DNA of 64,000 bases from Aegilops tauschii subsp. strangulata. Lineage: Eukaryota; Streptophyta; Magnoliopsida; Poales; Poaceae. A program made the translations under genes and the position numbers. A model generated the notes under the pieces. That model saw only the letters and a list, made by a program, of their open reading frames with translations. It was not told the DNA's origin and made no database searches. Location of the stretch: positions 567,402,880 to 567,466,879 of the forward strand of contig NC_053037.3 of assembly GCF_002575655.3 (NCBI RefSeq). The letters run 5' to 3'. Each line of letters opens with the position of its first letter. Position 1 is the stretch's first letter. This document shows, piece after piece, positions 45,641 to 56,796 of the stretch.

Positions 45641-47615
45641 TAAATCATTTATGGATACCGATGTTTTCCGTAAATTTAGCACTAAATATGGACTTGACTC
45701 TGAAATAGTAGCTTCTTTCTGTGAATCTTTTGCTACTCATGTTGATCTCCCTAAGGAGAAGTGGTTTAAATATCATCCTCCCATAGAAGTAAAAGTAGCT
45801 GCACCTATTAAAGTTGAAGAAAAGACTATCACTTATAATGATCCTATTGTTCCTACCGCTTATGTTGAGAAACCACCTTTCCCTGTTAGAATAAAGGATC
45901 ATGCTAAAGCTTCAACTGTGGTTCGTAAAAGCAATGTTAGAACCTATACACCTCCTGAGCAAGTTAAAGTTGAACCTAATATTGCTATTGTTAAAGATCT
46001 CTTGGCAGATAATATTGATGGGCATGTTATTTATTTCTGTGATGAAACTGCTAGAATTGCTAAACCTTGTGCTAAAGATAAACATAGACCTGTGGTAGGC
46101 ATTCCTGTTATTTCTGTTAAAATAGGAGATCATTGTTATCATGGCTTGTGTGATATGGGTGCTAGTGCTAGTGCAATACCTATTGACTTATACAAAGAAA
46201 TTATGCATGATATTGCACCTACGGAGTTAGAAGATATTGATGTCACAATTAGACTTGCCAGTAGAGATACTATATAACCAATTGGGATTGTTAGAGATGT
46301 TGAAGTATTGTGTGGAAAACTAAATATCCTGTTGATTTTCTTGTTCTTGGTTCCCCACAAGATATCTTTTGTCCCATTATATTTGGTAGACCCTTCTTAA
46401 ACACTGTTAATGCTAAGATAGACTGCGAAAAGGATGTTGTTACCATTGGTCTAGGTGATATGTCTCATGAGTTTAACTTCTCTAAATTTCGTAGACAACA
46501 CCGTGAAGAGGAATTGCCTAGTAAAGATGAAATTATTGGTCTTGCTTCTATTGCCGTGCCTCCTAGTGATCCTTTAGAACAATATTTGCTAGACCATGAA
46601 AATGATATGTTCATGAATGAAAGAAGGGAAATAGATGAAGTATTCTTTAAACAGGGACCTATTCTGAAACACAACTTGCCTGTTGAAATCCTAGGGGATC
46701 CTCCTCCACCCAAGGGTGATCCTGTGTTTGAGCTTAAACCTTTACCTGATACTTTTAAATATGCTTATCTTGATGAAAAGAAGATATATCCTGTTATTAT
46801 TAGTGCTAACCTTTCAGAGAAGGAGGAAGAAAAATTATTGAAAACTCTGAAGAAGCACCGTGCTGCTATTGGATATACTCTTGATGATCTTAAGGGCATT
46901 AGTCCCACTCTATGTCAACACAAAATAAATTTGGAGAAAGATGCCAAACCAGTTATTGATCATCAACGGCGGCTGAATCCTAAACTGAAAGAAGTGGTAA
47001 GAAAGGAAATACTAAAGCTCCTTGAGGCAGGTATAATCTATCCCGTTGCTGATAGTCAGTGGGTAAGTCCTGTCCATTGTGTCCCTAAGAAGGGAGGTAT
47101 TACTGTCATTCCTAATGATAAAGATGAATTGATTCCGCAAAGAATTATTACAGGTTATAGGATGGTAATTGATTTCCGCAAATTAAATAAAGCTACTAAA
47201 AAAGATCATTACCCCTTACCTTTTATTGATCAAATGCTAGAGAGATTATCCAAACATACGCACTTTTGCTTTCTAGATGGTTATTCTAGTTTCTCTCAAA
47301 TACCTGTGTCAGCTGATGATCAAGCTAAGACCACATTTACTTGCCCTTTCGGTACTTCTGCTTATAGACGTATGCCTTTTGGTTTATGTAATGCACCTGC
47401 TACCTTTCAAAGATGCATGATGGCTATATTCTCTGATTTTTGTGAAAAGATTTGTGAGGTTTTCATGGACGATTTCTCCGTCTATGGATCCTCTTTTGAT
47501 GATTGCTTGAGCAACCTTGATCGAGTTTTGCAGAGATGTGAAGAAAATAATCTTGTCTTGAATTGGGAGAAGTGCCACTTTATGGTTAATGAAGGTATTG
47601 TCTTGGGCATAAAAT
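45640..47615 (+). pseudogene. Athila protease and reverse transcriptase
   Basis: Continues gag (MDTDVFRKFSTKYGLDS). Protease site CDMGASASAIPIDLY near 46150, TAA at 46275-46277, frameshift near 46315. The RT domain follows from about 46890 (ATKKDHYPLPFIDQMLERL) with the catalytic box FMDDFSVYG at 47461. A frameshift near 47610 separates RT from RNase H. Asp residues of the box are present, so the enzyme core is intact apart from the frame breaks. Confidence 0.88.
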
Positions 47616-49677
47616 CTCTGAAAGAGGCATTGAAGTTGATAAAGCTAAAGTTGATGCTATTGAAAAGATGCCATGTCCCAAGGACATCAAAGGTATAAGA
47701 AGTTTCCTTGGTCACACTGGATTTTATAGGAGGTTCATTAAGTACTTCTCAAAAATTTCTCGGCCTCTGACTAATCTATTACAAAAAGATATACCATTTG
47801 TCTTTGATGATGATTGTGTAGAAGCATTTGAAATACTTAAGAAAGCATTGATTTTTGCACCTATTGTTCAGCCACCTGATTGGAATTTACCCTTTGAAAT
47901 CATGTGTGATGCTAGTGATTATGCTATAGGTGCTGTTCTAGGGCAAAGAGTTGATAAGAAATTAAATGTTATTCAATTTGCTAGTAAAACTCTAGACAAT
48001 GCCCAGAGAAATTATGCTACTACTGAAAAAGAATTCTTAGCAGTTGTATTTGCTTGTGATAAGTTCAGACCTTATATTATTGATTCTAAAGTAACTATTC
48101 ACACCGATCATGCTGCTATTAAATATCTTATGGAAAATAAAGATGCTAAACCTAGACTTATTAGATGGGTTCTCTTGCTACAAGAATTTGATTTACAGAT
48201 TGTTGATAGAAAGGGAGCTGAGAACCCCGTTGCAGACAACTTGTCTAGGTTAGAAAATGTTCTTGATGACCCACAACCTATTGATGATAGCTTTCCTGAT
48301 GAACAATTAAATGTCATAAATGCTTCTCGTACTGCTCCATGGTATGCTGATTATGCTAATTACATTGTTGCTAAATTCATACCACCTAGTTTCACATACC
48401 AGCAAAAGAAAAAGTTTTTCTATGATTTGAGACATTACTTCTGGGATGACCCGCATCTTTATAAAGAAGGAGTAGATGGTGTTATTAGACGTTGTGTGCC
48501 TGAGCATGAACAGGAATAGATCCTACGCAAGTGTCACTCCAAGGCTTATGGAGGACACCACGCTGGAGATAGAACTGCGCATAAGGTATTGCAATCCAGT
48601 TTTTATTGGCCTACTCTATTCAAGGATTCCCGTAAGTTTGTCTTATTTTGTGATGAATGTCAAATAATTGGTAATATCAGTAGACGTCAAGAAATGCCTA
48701 TGAATTATTCACTTGTTATTGAACCATTCGATGTTTGGGGCTTTGATTATATGGGACCGTTTCCTACCTCTAATGGGTATACACATATTTTAGTTGCTGT
48801 TGATTACGTTACTAAGTGGGTAGAAGCTATTCCAACTAGTAGTGTTGATCATAACACCTCTATTAAGATGCTTAAAGAAGTTATTTTTCCGAGGTTTGGA
48901 GTCCATAGATATTTAATGACTGATGGTGGATCACATTTTATTCATGGTGCTTTTCATAAAATGCTTGCTAAGTATGATGTTAATCATAGAATTGCATCTC
49001 CTTATCACCCACAGTCTAGTGGTCAAGTAGAATTGAGCAATAGAGAGCTTAAATTAATTTTGCAAAAGACTGTTAATAGTTCTAGAAAGAATTGGTCCAA
49101 GAAACTTGATGATGCATTATGGGCCTATAGAACTGCATATAAAAATCCTATGGGTATGTCTCCGTATAAAATGGTTTATGGAAAAGCATGTCACTTACCT
49201 CTCGAACTAGAACATAAGGCATATTGGGCTATTAAAGAGCTCAATTATGATTTCAAACTTGCTGGTGAGAAGAGGCTATTTGACATTAGCTCACTTGATG
49301 AATGGAGAACCCAAGCCTATGAGAATGCCAAGTTGTTTAAAGAAAAAGTTAAAAGATATAATGACAAAAGAATACAGAAGCGTGAGTTTAATGTAGGTGA
49401 TTATGTATTATTATACAACTCTCGTTTAAGATTTTTTGCAGGAAAACTTCTCTCTAAATGGGAAGGTCCTTATGTTATCGACGAGGTCTATCGTTCCGGT
49501 GCCATAAAAATCAACAACTTCGAAGGCACAAATCCGAAGGTGGTGAACGGTCAAAGAATCAAACATTATATCTTAGGTAATCCTATAAATGCTGAAACCA
49601 ACGTTATTGAAACCGTAACATCGGAGGAATACATAAGAGACACTTTCCAGAACGTTTCAGACTCCAAAAAGGAATAG
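47616..49677 (+). pseudogene. Athila RNase H and integrase
   Basis: RNase [47 protein letters not shown]. One TAG at 48517-48519 lies just before the integrase finger (HHAGDRTAHKV ... FCDECQ). Integrase catalytic sites are kept: GFDYMGPF, MTDGGSHF and HPQSSGQVELSN. The chromodomain-free C-terminus ends at 49677 (SDSKKE, TAG). Only this one stop after 47668. Confidence 0.88.
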
Positions 49678-50089
49678 GTACGTGGTACGGTAAGTAAACC
49701 GACTCCAAAACAGTTCTAATGGCAATTTTTCTCTGTTTTGGAATATTTAGAAAAATAGAAAAATAAGAAGCAGTCCGGGAAGGACGCGAGGGCTCCACGA
49801 GGGTGGAGGGCGCGCCCCCTGCCTCGTGGGCACCTTGTGCACTCTCCGGACTCCGTTTTCTTGCACGATACGTATTTTGGTCGGTAAAAATTCATTATAT
49901 AATATCCGAAAGGTTTTGACCACCGTATCACGCTATTATCCTCTATTCTTGTTTCGAGCTATTGCTGCTACAGATTAGAGCAAGATATCTTCTCAAGAGT
50001 CAGTCGGGGAGAGCCGGGTGTCTCATCCGGCATCGAGATCAAGGACAAACAGCGATGCTGACCACTTTGGGCCAGCAACGGAGGAAGAG

Positions 50090-50440
50090 ATGGAGGCTGA
50101 TTTGAAGAGGATAGATGCCATGGAGGAGGATCAAGAAGTCACTTCTCGCTTCCGAGCTGGATTCACGATGGGGGAACTATAGAGCTCGGCTATCCCAAAC
50201 TCGGTTATCCCTTCCAATGTTAGATTTCTTTCTTACGAGAATATGAAAAAGTGTGTTACTTGTTCCCCCGCAGCTATGCAACATCCATGGGTGCAAGGAG
50301 CTTTAACCGTCACGGGTAAGCTCCGTAAGGAGATAATGGATCTCAAGCAGCAACTCAATAAGCTCGAGGAAGAGAATCGTATCCTGAGGAGTATCATCAC
50401 CAAGAATATCACACCATCACCTCTGAAGAAGGAGATATAA
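50090..50440 (+). pseudogene. Extra ORF of the Athila element between pol and 3' LTR
   Basis: ATG at 50090 (MEADLKRIDAMEEDQEV), one in-frame TAG at 50180-50182, then open to 50440 (MKKCVTCSPAAMQHPW ... KNITPSPLKKEI). The frame has no stop back to 49979, so it may start earlier. The C-terminal 35 residues form a clear heptad coiled coil (LRKEIMDLKQQLNKLEEEN). It sits where some Athila elements have an envelope-like gene, but no signal peptide or membrane segment is visible, so I do not call it that. Confidence 0.5.
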
Positions 50441-52010
50441 TCACATGGGTATGGGCACTCCCCTTGGCAACTGCCAAGCTTGGGGGAGGTGCCCCGGTAG
50501 CGTATCACCATCACACTCCTATCTTTGCCGTTTTTCTTAGTTCGATCCTTTTAGTAATATCTTGATCTAGTAAAATAAAGTTTTTGGTATGATCTAGTTT
50601 TGAGTTTTGCTTTATGATCCCTTTATGTAATTGAGTCCGTGAGTTATATAATAAAGATTAGTGTTGAGTCAAGGGCTTGATTATTTTGCCATGATCTTGA
50701 GTGAATAAAAGAAAAGAGAAAGGAAAGAGAAGAAATAAAAAGAGATCATATTGATCTTATGAAGAGTAATGACTTCACATAGAAAGAGTATGATGATTAA
50801 AAGTTGTTGAGAGTTGACAAACATAGCTTTGGTCATCGTTGCAATTAATAGGAAGTAATAAAGAAAGAGAGGTTTCACATGTAAATACACTATCTTGGAC
50901 ATCTTTTATGATTGTGAGCACTCATTAAAATATGACATGCTAAAGAGTTGATGTTGGACAAGGAAGACAACGTAATGGGTTATGTTTTCTTATATCTGAG
51001 ATAAAGTATATTGTCATGGATCATCCAACATGCTGAGCTTGCCTTTCCCCCTCATGCTAGCCAAATTTTTTGCACCAAGTAGAGATACTACTTGTGCTTC
51101 CAAAAACCCTTAAACCCAGTTTCACCATGAGAGTCCACCATATCTACCTATGGATTGAGTAAGATCCTTCAAGTAAGTTGTCATCGGTGCAAGCAATAAA
51201 AAATTGCTCTCTAAATATGTATGATTGATTAGTGTGGAGGAAATAAGCTTTATACGATCTTGTGATGTGGAAGAAATAAAAGCGACGGACTGCATAATAA
51301 AGGTCCATATCACAAGTGGCAATATAAAGTGACGTTCTTTCGCATTAAGATTTTGTGCATCCAACTCTAAAAGCGCATGGCAACCTCTGCTTCCCTCTGC
51401 GAAGGGCCTATCTTTTACTTTTATCTTCTACCTTATGCAAGAGTCATGGTGATTTTCACCTTTCCTTTTTACATTTTATCCTTTGGCAAGCACAATGTGT
51501 TGGAAAGATCGTGATATATATATATATCTAATTGGATGTAAGTTAGCATGAACTATTATTGTTGACATTACCCTTGAGGTAAAAGGTTGGGAGGCGAAAC
51601 TATAAGCCCCTGTCTTTCTCTGTGTCCGATTAAAACTCCGTAACCACAAGTATTGCGTGAGTGTTAGCAATTGTGAAAGACTAAATGATAGTTGAGTATG
51701 TGGACTTGCTTAAGAGCTCTGAAATAGACTCTTTTCTGATGTTATGATAAATTGCAATTGCTTCAATGACTGAGATGATAGTTTGTTAGTTCTCAATAAA
51801 GTTTCTGATTCATACTTTACATTGTGAATAGATTATTACTTGAGCATAAGAAATCATATGACAATATATATATGTTGCTGTTATAAGAATGATCATGATG
51901 CCCTCATGTCCGTATTTTATTTTATCGACACCTCTACCTCTAAACATGTGGACATATTTATTGTTATCGGCTTCCGCTTGAGGACAAGCGGGGTCTAAGC
52001 TTGGGGGAGT
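50441..52010. other. Athila 3' non-coding region with polypurine tract
   Basis: 1.6 kb of AT-rich sequence without a coding frame. GCTTGGGGGAGGTGCC at about 50477 and AAGCTTGGGGGAGT at 51998-52010 are two polypurine-like tracts; the second abuts the 3' LTR and is the likely plus-strand primer. Confidence 0.75.
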
Positions 52011-53531
52011 TGATACGTCCATTTTGCATCATGCTTTTATATCGATATATATTGCATTATGGGCTGTTATTACACATTATGTCACAATACTTATGCCTAT
52101 TCTATCTTATTTTACAAGGTTTACATAAGGAGGGAGGATGCCGGCAGCTAGAATTCTGGGCTGGAAAAGGAGCAAATATTAGAGACCTATTCTGCACAAC
52201 TCCAAAAGTCCTGAAACTCCACGGAAGTTGTTTTTGGAAATAATGAAAAATACTGAGTGGAAGAAATACCAGAGGGGGCTCACACCCTGGCCACGAGGGT
52301 GGGGGGCGCGCCCTACCCCTGGGCGCGCCCCCTGCCTCGTGGGCCCCCTGTTGGCCCTTCGGTGCCCATCTTCTGCTATATGAAGTCTTTCGTCCGAAGA
52401 AAAATCATAAGCAAGCTTTCGGGACGAGACTCCGCCGCCACGAGGCGGAACCTTGGCGGAACCAATCTAGGGCTCCGGCGGAGCTGTTCTGCCCGGGACA
52501 CTTCCCTCCGGGAGGGGGAAATCATCGCCATCGTCATCACCAACGCTCCTCTCATCGGGAGGGGGCCAATATCCATCAACATCTTCACCAGCACCATCTC
52601 CTCTCAAACCCTAGTTCATCTCTTGTATCCAATTCTTGTCTCTAAGTCTGGGATTGGTACCTGTAGGTTGCTAGTAGTGTTGATTACTCCTTGTAGCTGA
52701 TGCTAGTTGGTTTATTTGGTGGAACATCATATGTTCAGATCCAATATGCATATTAATACTCCTCTGATTGTGAACATGAATATGCTTTGTGAGTAGTTAC
52801 GTTTGTTCCTGAGGACATGGGAGAAGTCTTGCTATTAGTAGTCATGTGAATTTGGTATTCGTTCGATATTTTGATGAGATGTATGTTGCCTATCCTCTAG
52901 TGGTGTTATGTGAACGTCGACTACATGACACTTCACCATTATTTGGGCCTAGAGGAAGGCATTGAGAAGTAATAAGTAGATGATGGGTTGCTAGAGTGAC
53001 AGAAGCTTAAACCCTAGTTTATGCGTTGCTTCGTAAGGGGCTGATTTGGATCCATATGTTTCATGCTATGGTTAGGTTTACCTTAATACTTCTTTTGTAG
53101 TTGCGGATGCTTGCAATAGGAGTTAATCATAAGTGGGATGTTTGTCCAAGTAAGGGCAGCACCCAAGCACCGGTCCACCCACATATCAAATTATCAAAGT
53201 ACCGAACGCGAATCATATGAACGTGATGAAAACTAGCTTGACAATAATTCCCATGTGTCCTCGGGAGCACTTTTCTTTATATAAGAGTTTGTCTAGGCTT
53301 GTCCTTTGCTACAAAAAGGATTGGGCCACCTTGCTGCACTTTATTTACTTTTGTTACTTGTTGCTCGTTACAAATTATCTTATCACAAAACTATCTGTTA
53401 CCTATAATTTCAGTGCTTGTAGAGAATACCTTGCTGAAAACCGCTTATCATTTCCTTCTGCTCCTCGTTGGGTTCGACACTCTTACTTATCGAAAGGACT
53501 ACGATAGATCCCCTACACTTGTGGGTCATCA
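52011..53531 (+). repeat. 3' LTR of the Athila element
   Basis: 1521 bp, same length as the 5' copy, about 98% alike by eye. Confidence 0.93.
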
Positions 53532-53650
53532 AGGGCCCGCTCATGGTCGTCCATGTCTCCAGGCCTGGCGCCGCGCGCTTGGAGACGCAGGATGGGGTAC
53601 CCATCCAGAACGCCTGGAACATCCAGCACCTCCGAAAGTTCTACCCATGA
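53532..53650 (+). pseudogene. Gypsy-2 pol, 3' end after the Athila insertion
   Basis: Continues the interrupted frame with LMVVHVSRPGAARLETQD and ends NAWNIQHLRKFYP with TGA at 53648-53650, the usual C-terminal tail of Tat-lineage pol. This confirms where the Athila element entered. Confidence 0.8.
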
Positions 53651-53651
53651 A

Positions 53652-53716
53652 GCAAGGCCCAGTGCCTGTGAAGAAAGGCCCAGTGCCTGTGAAGAAGGCC
53701 CGGTGCCTGTGAAGAA
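53652..53716. repeat. Three short tandem units GCCC.GTGCCTGTGAAGAA
   Basis: Three 19-20-bp units just past the pol stop, nearly identical, typical slippage or duplication. Confidence 0.8.
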
Positions 53717-54517
53717 TCGCCGCCCGTGACACTCTCACGTAATAATGAGTGGGGCTGTACACGCCCCGGAGTCTCAGGAGTGCCGCCCTTGGGCCTCGGG
53801 GGCTCCCTCCCACGCCTAGTGGCAGCACTTAGCTCCGCGCTAGTGAGAAGACTTGAAGACTAGACTAGGTGCCGGACGCGGCTTTTCATTTGCTTTCCGT
53901 AGTTGGCTCGCCTTCTTTTAGTCGAAGTTTGCTTCTGGTCTTCCTTGCCGATTTGGTTCCGTCGCCTTTTGCCGCTATTTCCGTCTCTAGTTAGCCTGTG
54001 TTCTCTCTCTCGCATTCCTCACGAGGGGGCTAGGCAGGTGCCCTCGTGAGTGTTTTCCCCTTTCTTCCCTCGGCCATTTTTTCGCGAGGCATCCTCGTTC
54101 GAGCCCACGAGCAGGCGCACCCCTCCTGATCCGTGCCCCTTGGGTATCGCGATACGAAGCGCTGGGTCAAGGCTCGGGTGAACGATAAGCCTCCTAGCGA
54201 GCCTCCTAACAAAATTTTTGCAGTTCTTAAAACGACCACTGGGTCGAGGAAGGCCTCGACAGGCATCAGGAGGCAAGCCCCTCGTGATAAGGAGGCTACC
54301 CCAAGTATGCCAAGCTAAGTTACCTCTACACAAAATAACGGCACAGCACGGGAGCAACAAGCATAGCAAAACGATTGGGAAATCATAGTTCGATACACGC
54401 CCTCCGGGGCCCATACTGGTTTCTTTTTTGATGCAGGAAGGAAAGGAAGAACAAAACAAAAGCAGCGCCTGCCTCTACAACGGTCCACGGGGGCAGGCCC
54501 TAGGCATCACCCTAAGC
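53717..54517. other. Gypsy-2 spacer, no gene seen
   Basis: Between the pol stop and the antisense gene. It contains CTCACGAGG/CCTCGTGAG motifs at several places (54020, 54040, 54280) and no convincing coding frame. Confidence 0.55.
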
Positions 54518-55320
54518 TCAGCCGGACCCCTCCTCACGCTTCACGGAGGTGCGGCGACGAGTCGACCCGCTGCCACCTTTGAAGCGGGCGCGGCGGCGTG
54601 GCGGCTGGTCGTAGCCACCACTGCTGGAGCTGTCGCCGAGGGAGGAGCCACCGTAGTTGGACGAGATGCGGTCGGCACCAAGGGCGGGTTCTCCCTCCCC
54701 CTCGTCCCGACCATCGCCAAGGCCAAGCACCTCCTCGCCGTCGTTCACCTCGGGGGCAGCATCCGGCGCGGCGACCATCTTCTCCAAACACCCTCACGTA
54801 GAGGGTCGCGTCATCATCATACTTGAAATGAAGGGTGCACCGCCTGCCCAGGCTGCGCGCCTGGGCGAACGTCTGCCAGCCGCGTGTTAGGGCTATGTTG
54901 CCCCGCGGCGGAGACCTCGATCACGACCCAAGAAGCCCTGCTGCAGCAACCGTCCGCCTGCAGCCAGAGCCCGCCTGGACCAGAGGCTGGCAGCTCGTCA
55001 ACAAAGAAGCGCGAAAGCTGAAGCCAGTTGCCAGCCGGATCCTCCGACCAGACAACGAACTCCGGCAGCACCTCTGCCGAGTGGAAGCGCGGCCGGGGAG
55101 GCCGCGCAACCACGACACGTCTCCCTTCATCGACGGGGCTGCCGCGACCAGAGCGACCCCTGCCACGCGCGGCGGCGCCACCCCGGCAGCGAGGGGCCGC
55201 GGCGGGAGTCGCGGTGTGCTTACGGGGACGGCCGCGTCCCCGCTTGGGTGTTGGGGAGCCGGGCCCCTCGCGAGGGGCCTTTCCCTTCTCTGCGGCAGAG
55301 AACCTCTTCGACGCCGCCAT
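54518..55320 (-). pseudogene. Antisense gene of Gypsy-2: AT-hook plus B3-like protein
   Basis: ATG at 55320 (MAASKRFSAAEKGKAP). An AT-hook core (KRGRGRPRKH) at residues about 26-35 is followed by Gly/Arg-rich repeats. Then comes a block that fits the plant B3 DNA-binding fold: LPEFVVWSEDPAGNWLQL, FFVDELPASGPGGLWLQA, WVVIEVSAAG, then in a shifted frame LTRGWQTFAQARSLGRRCTL and YVRVFGEDG. The C-terminus is Asp/Glu/Gly/Ser-rich and ends basic. Two frameshifts (near 54895 and 54755) break it. The gene is opposite to pol, behind its own TATA box, with a short 5' UTR and no intron needed. The B3 call is by pattern only and would need a profile search. A DNA-binding role is inferred. Confidence 0.65.
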
Positions 55321-55400
55321 TGGAGTCAGTGGTGGAGCAGAGGAGGAAGAAGCAAACGGAATGGGAAGGAATGAGTGACGAGGGCTCCGCCCCCTCCCTC

Positions 55401-55407
55401 ATTTATA
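55401..55407 (-). promoter_or_regulatory. TATA box of the Gypsy-2 antisense gene
   Basis: TATAAAT on the minus strand, 81 bp upstream of the ATG at 55320, in GC-rich surroundings. Confidence 0.6.
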
Positions 55408-55649
55408 GCTGGAGAAGGCCAACCAGCGCCCCCCACGATCACAGGTAATGATGGTTTTCCTTGCATGTCGCGGGGACTTGTCAAGTCGGGCAGTTGCCGA
55501 GGCAGCGTGGGGAAGCGGAGACGCCCACGTCCAATCAACTGCCACGCGTCGACCAAGGGCGCAGGCTTTTGGGGCCAGCGGCGCTCCGTACTTGACCTTT
55601 GGCTTCGCCTCGAAGCCAAGCCCGACAGCACCTTGGGCCCGGGGGCTAC

Positions 55650-56556
55650 TGTCGGCGTTCTGGGAACGGGGGTCCCCAGACTTGCCTGCCTGCGGCCCAC
55701 GGCGTGGCTGTGCTAGCAGGCCTGTACGGCCCATCTTCATCAACAAGGCATTCAAGACCCTCGCGAGGGGCCAAGCCTCGCGAGTCGGACGATGCAAGAC
55801 CTCCTCGGGAGCGGCCTCGCCAGGCAGGCTCGCGAGGGGCGGAGAGATCAAGGCAAGGCAAACCTCGCGAGGCTCTCGTGACGTGAGCCATGACGATCGA
55901 GACCAGGCGGGCGCCAGGCGGGCGCTAGCGCGCGCAGCATCCTTCTTTCCCCTTTGGTGCTAAGGAGGCAAGCGCAGGCGCGGAGTACCGAGGCATCAAT
56001 CAAAGGTTTCCATATCAGTGCAACGAGACCAAGACCAGCGGGACGGCAAGACAGAGGTCACCATGGAGCCCAAGGCGGCGTCACCACCAGAGCCTTTTGC
56101 AAGCGAAGACCGCTTTTGTCAGGATAAGCTGTACTAGCTGTCCCCTTTCAAATTGGCCGCTGTTGGCTCCCTTCCCGCTCAATATTTGGGGAGAGGACCA
56201 GGGCCTATATAAGTAGAACTATCCACCACCGTAGGGGGGAACTCATTCAGAGGCATCTCACCTAATCCTTAGCCACACACCGAGCACAAGAACACCTCAA
56301 CCTCAGGAGGCTGTTCTTCCCCTTGTATTGTTCATCATCAGCCCAAAAGGCAATCCACCACCACCACACTGGAGTAGGGTATTACACCACAACGGTGGCC
56401 CAAACCAGTATAAATCTTGTGTCCCTTGTGTTGTGAGTTCGTCGAGTTCGTTCTTGAGATCTTAGCTAGTTAGGACGCGGATCAGTAGGGAGAAAATCTT
56501 CGCGCGCACCCCAGTGTTCGAACCTTGAGGGTTTTGCCGGAACCCGTGATCCGACA
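55650..56556 (+). repeat. 3' LTR of Gypsy-2
   Basis: 907 bp, starts TGTCGGCG directly after GGGCCCGGGGGCTAC and ends GATCCGACA before the GACGC duplication. Confidence 0.92.
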
Positions 56557-56561
56557 GACGC

Positions 56562-56796
56562 CGCTGCTTCCACCAACGCCGTGGGCTCTGTATGGCCTAA
56601 TGGAGGGTATAACTCGTTTATCCCGCTCCTACTATTTTCTGTTTTAGCCATGCTAGCGTTATACGTAGATCTTTCTGCAATTAGCGCAGTACGTGCTTGC
56701 TTGACTGAATATCAGTATGCGTTTATTTGTGTCAATGCCATGCTAGTGATTTACTCATGGATTAATTTAATTGAGAAATTGCCTATTTACTCAACA
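56562..56796 (+). repeat. Copia 5' LTR, right part
   Basis: Resumes after the GACGC duplication of Gypsy-2 and ends CTCAACA, matching 62010-62245. The gag frame is open through it. Confidence 0.9.

Larger units (their letters stand above)
43313..53531 (+). mobile_element. Athila-lineage Gypsy element nested in Gypsy-2 pol
   Basis: 10.2 kb. LTRs 43313-44833 and 52011-53531 are both 1521 bp, start TGATACGTCCATTTTGCATC and end GTGGGTCATCA. The flanking 5-mers are AGGCC (43308-43312) and AGGGC (53532-53536), one mismatch; the second fits the interrupted Gypsy-2 frame. By eye there are about 34 substitutions and two indels between the LTRs (near 2.2%). The pol sequence and the delayed primer binding site mark the Athila lineage; the LTR resembles the Triticeae Sabrina/WHAM group. 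Several stops and frameshifts, so not autonomous. Confidence 0.93.
37902..56556 (+). mobile_element. Gypsy-2: Tat-lineage Ty3/Gypsy element nested in the Copia 5' LTR
   Basis: The target duplication GACGC is perfect (37897-37901 and 56557-56561). LTRs 37902-38766 and 55650-56556 start TGTCGGCGTTCTGGGAACGG and end GATCCGACA. The polypurine tract GGGCCCGGGGGCTAC precedes the 3' LTR. gag-pol is on the plus strand, has a second RNase H, and is interrupted by the Athila element. An antisense AT-hook/B3-like gene lies between pol and the 3' LTR. Without the insert it is about 8.4 kb. Confidence 0.92.

Noticed and set aside
49979..50440. Envelope-like gene in the Athila element
   Set aside because: Position fits but no signal peptide, membrane segment or cleavage site is visible; reported only as an extra coiled-coil ORF.
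43601..52700. Frames of about 130-147 codons in both Athila LTRs
   Set aside because: Located fully inside the LTRs over GC-rich leader DNA with shifted ends between the copies; chance frames.
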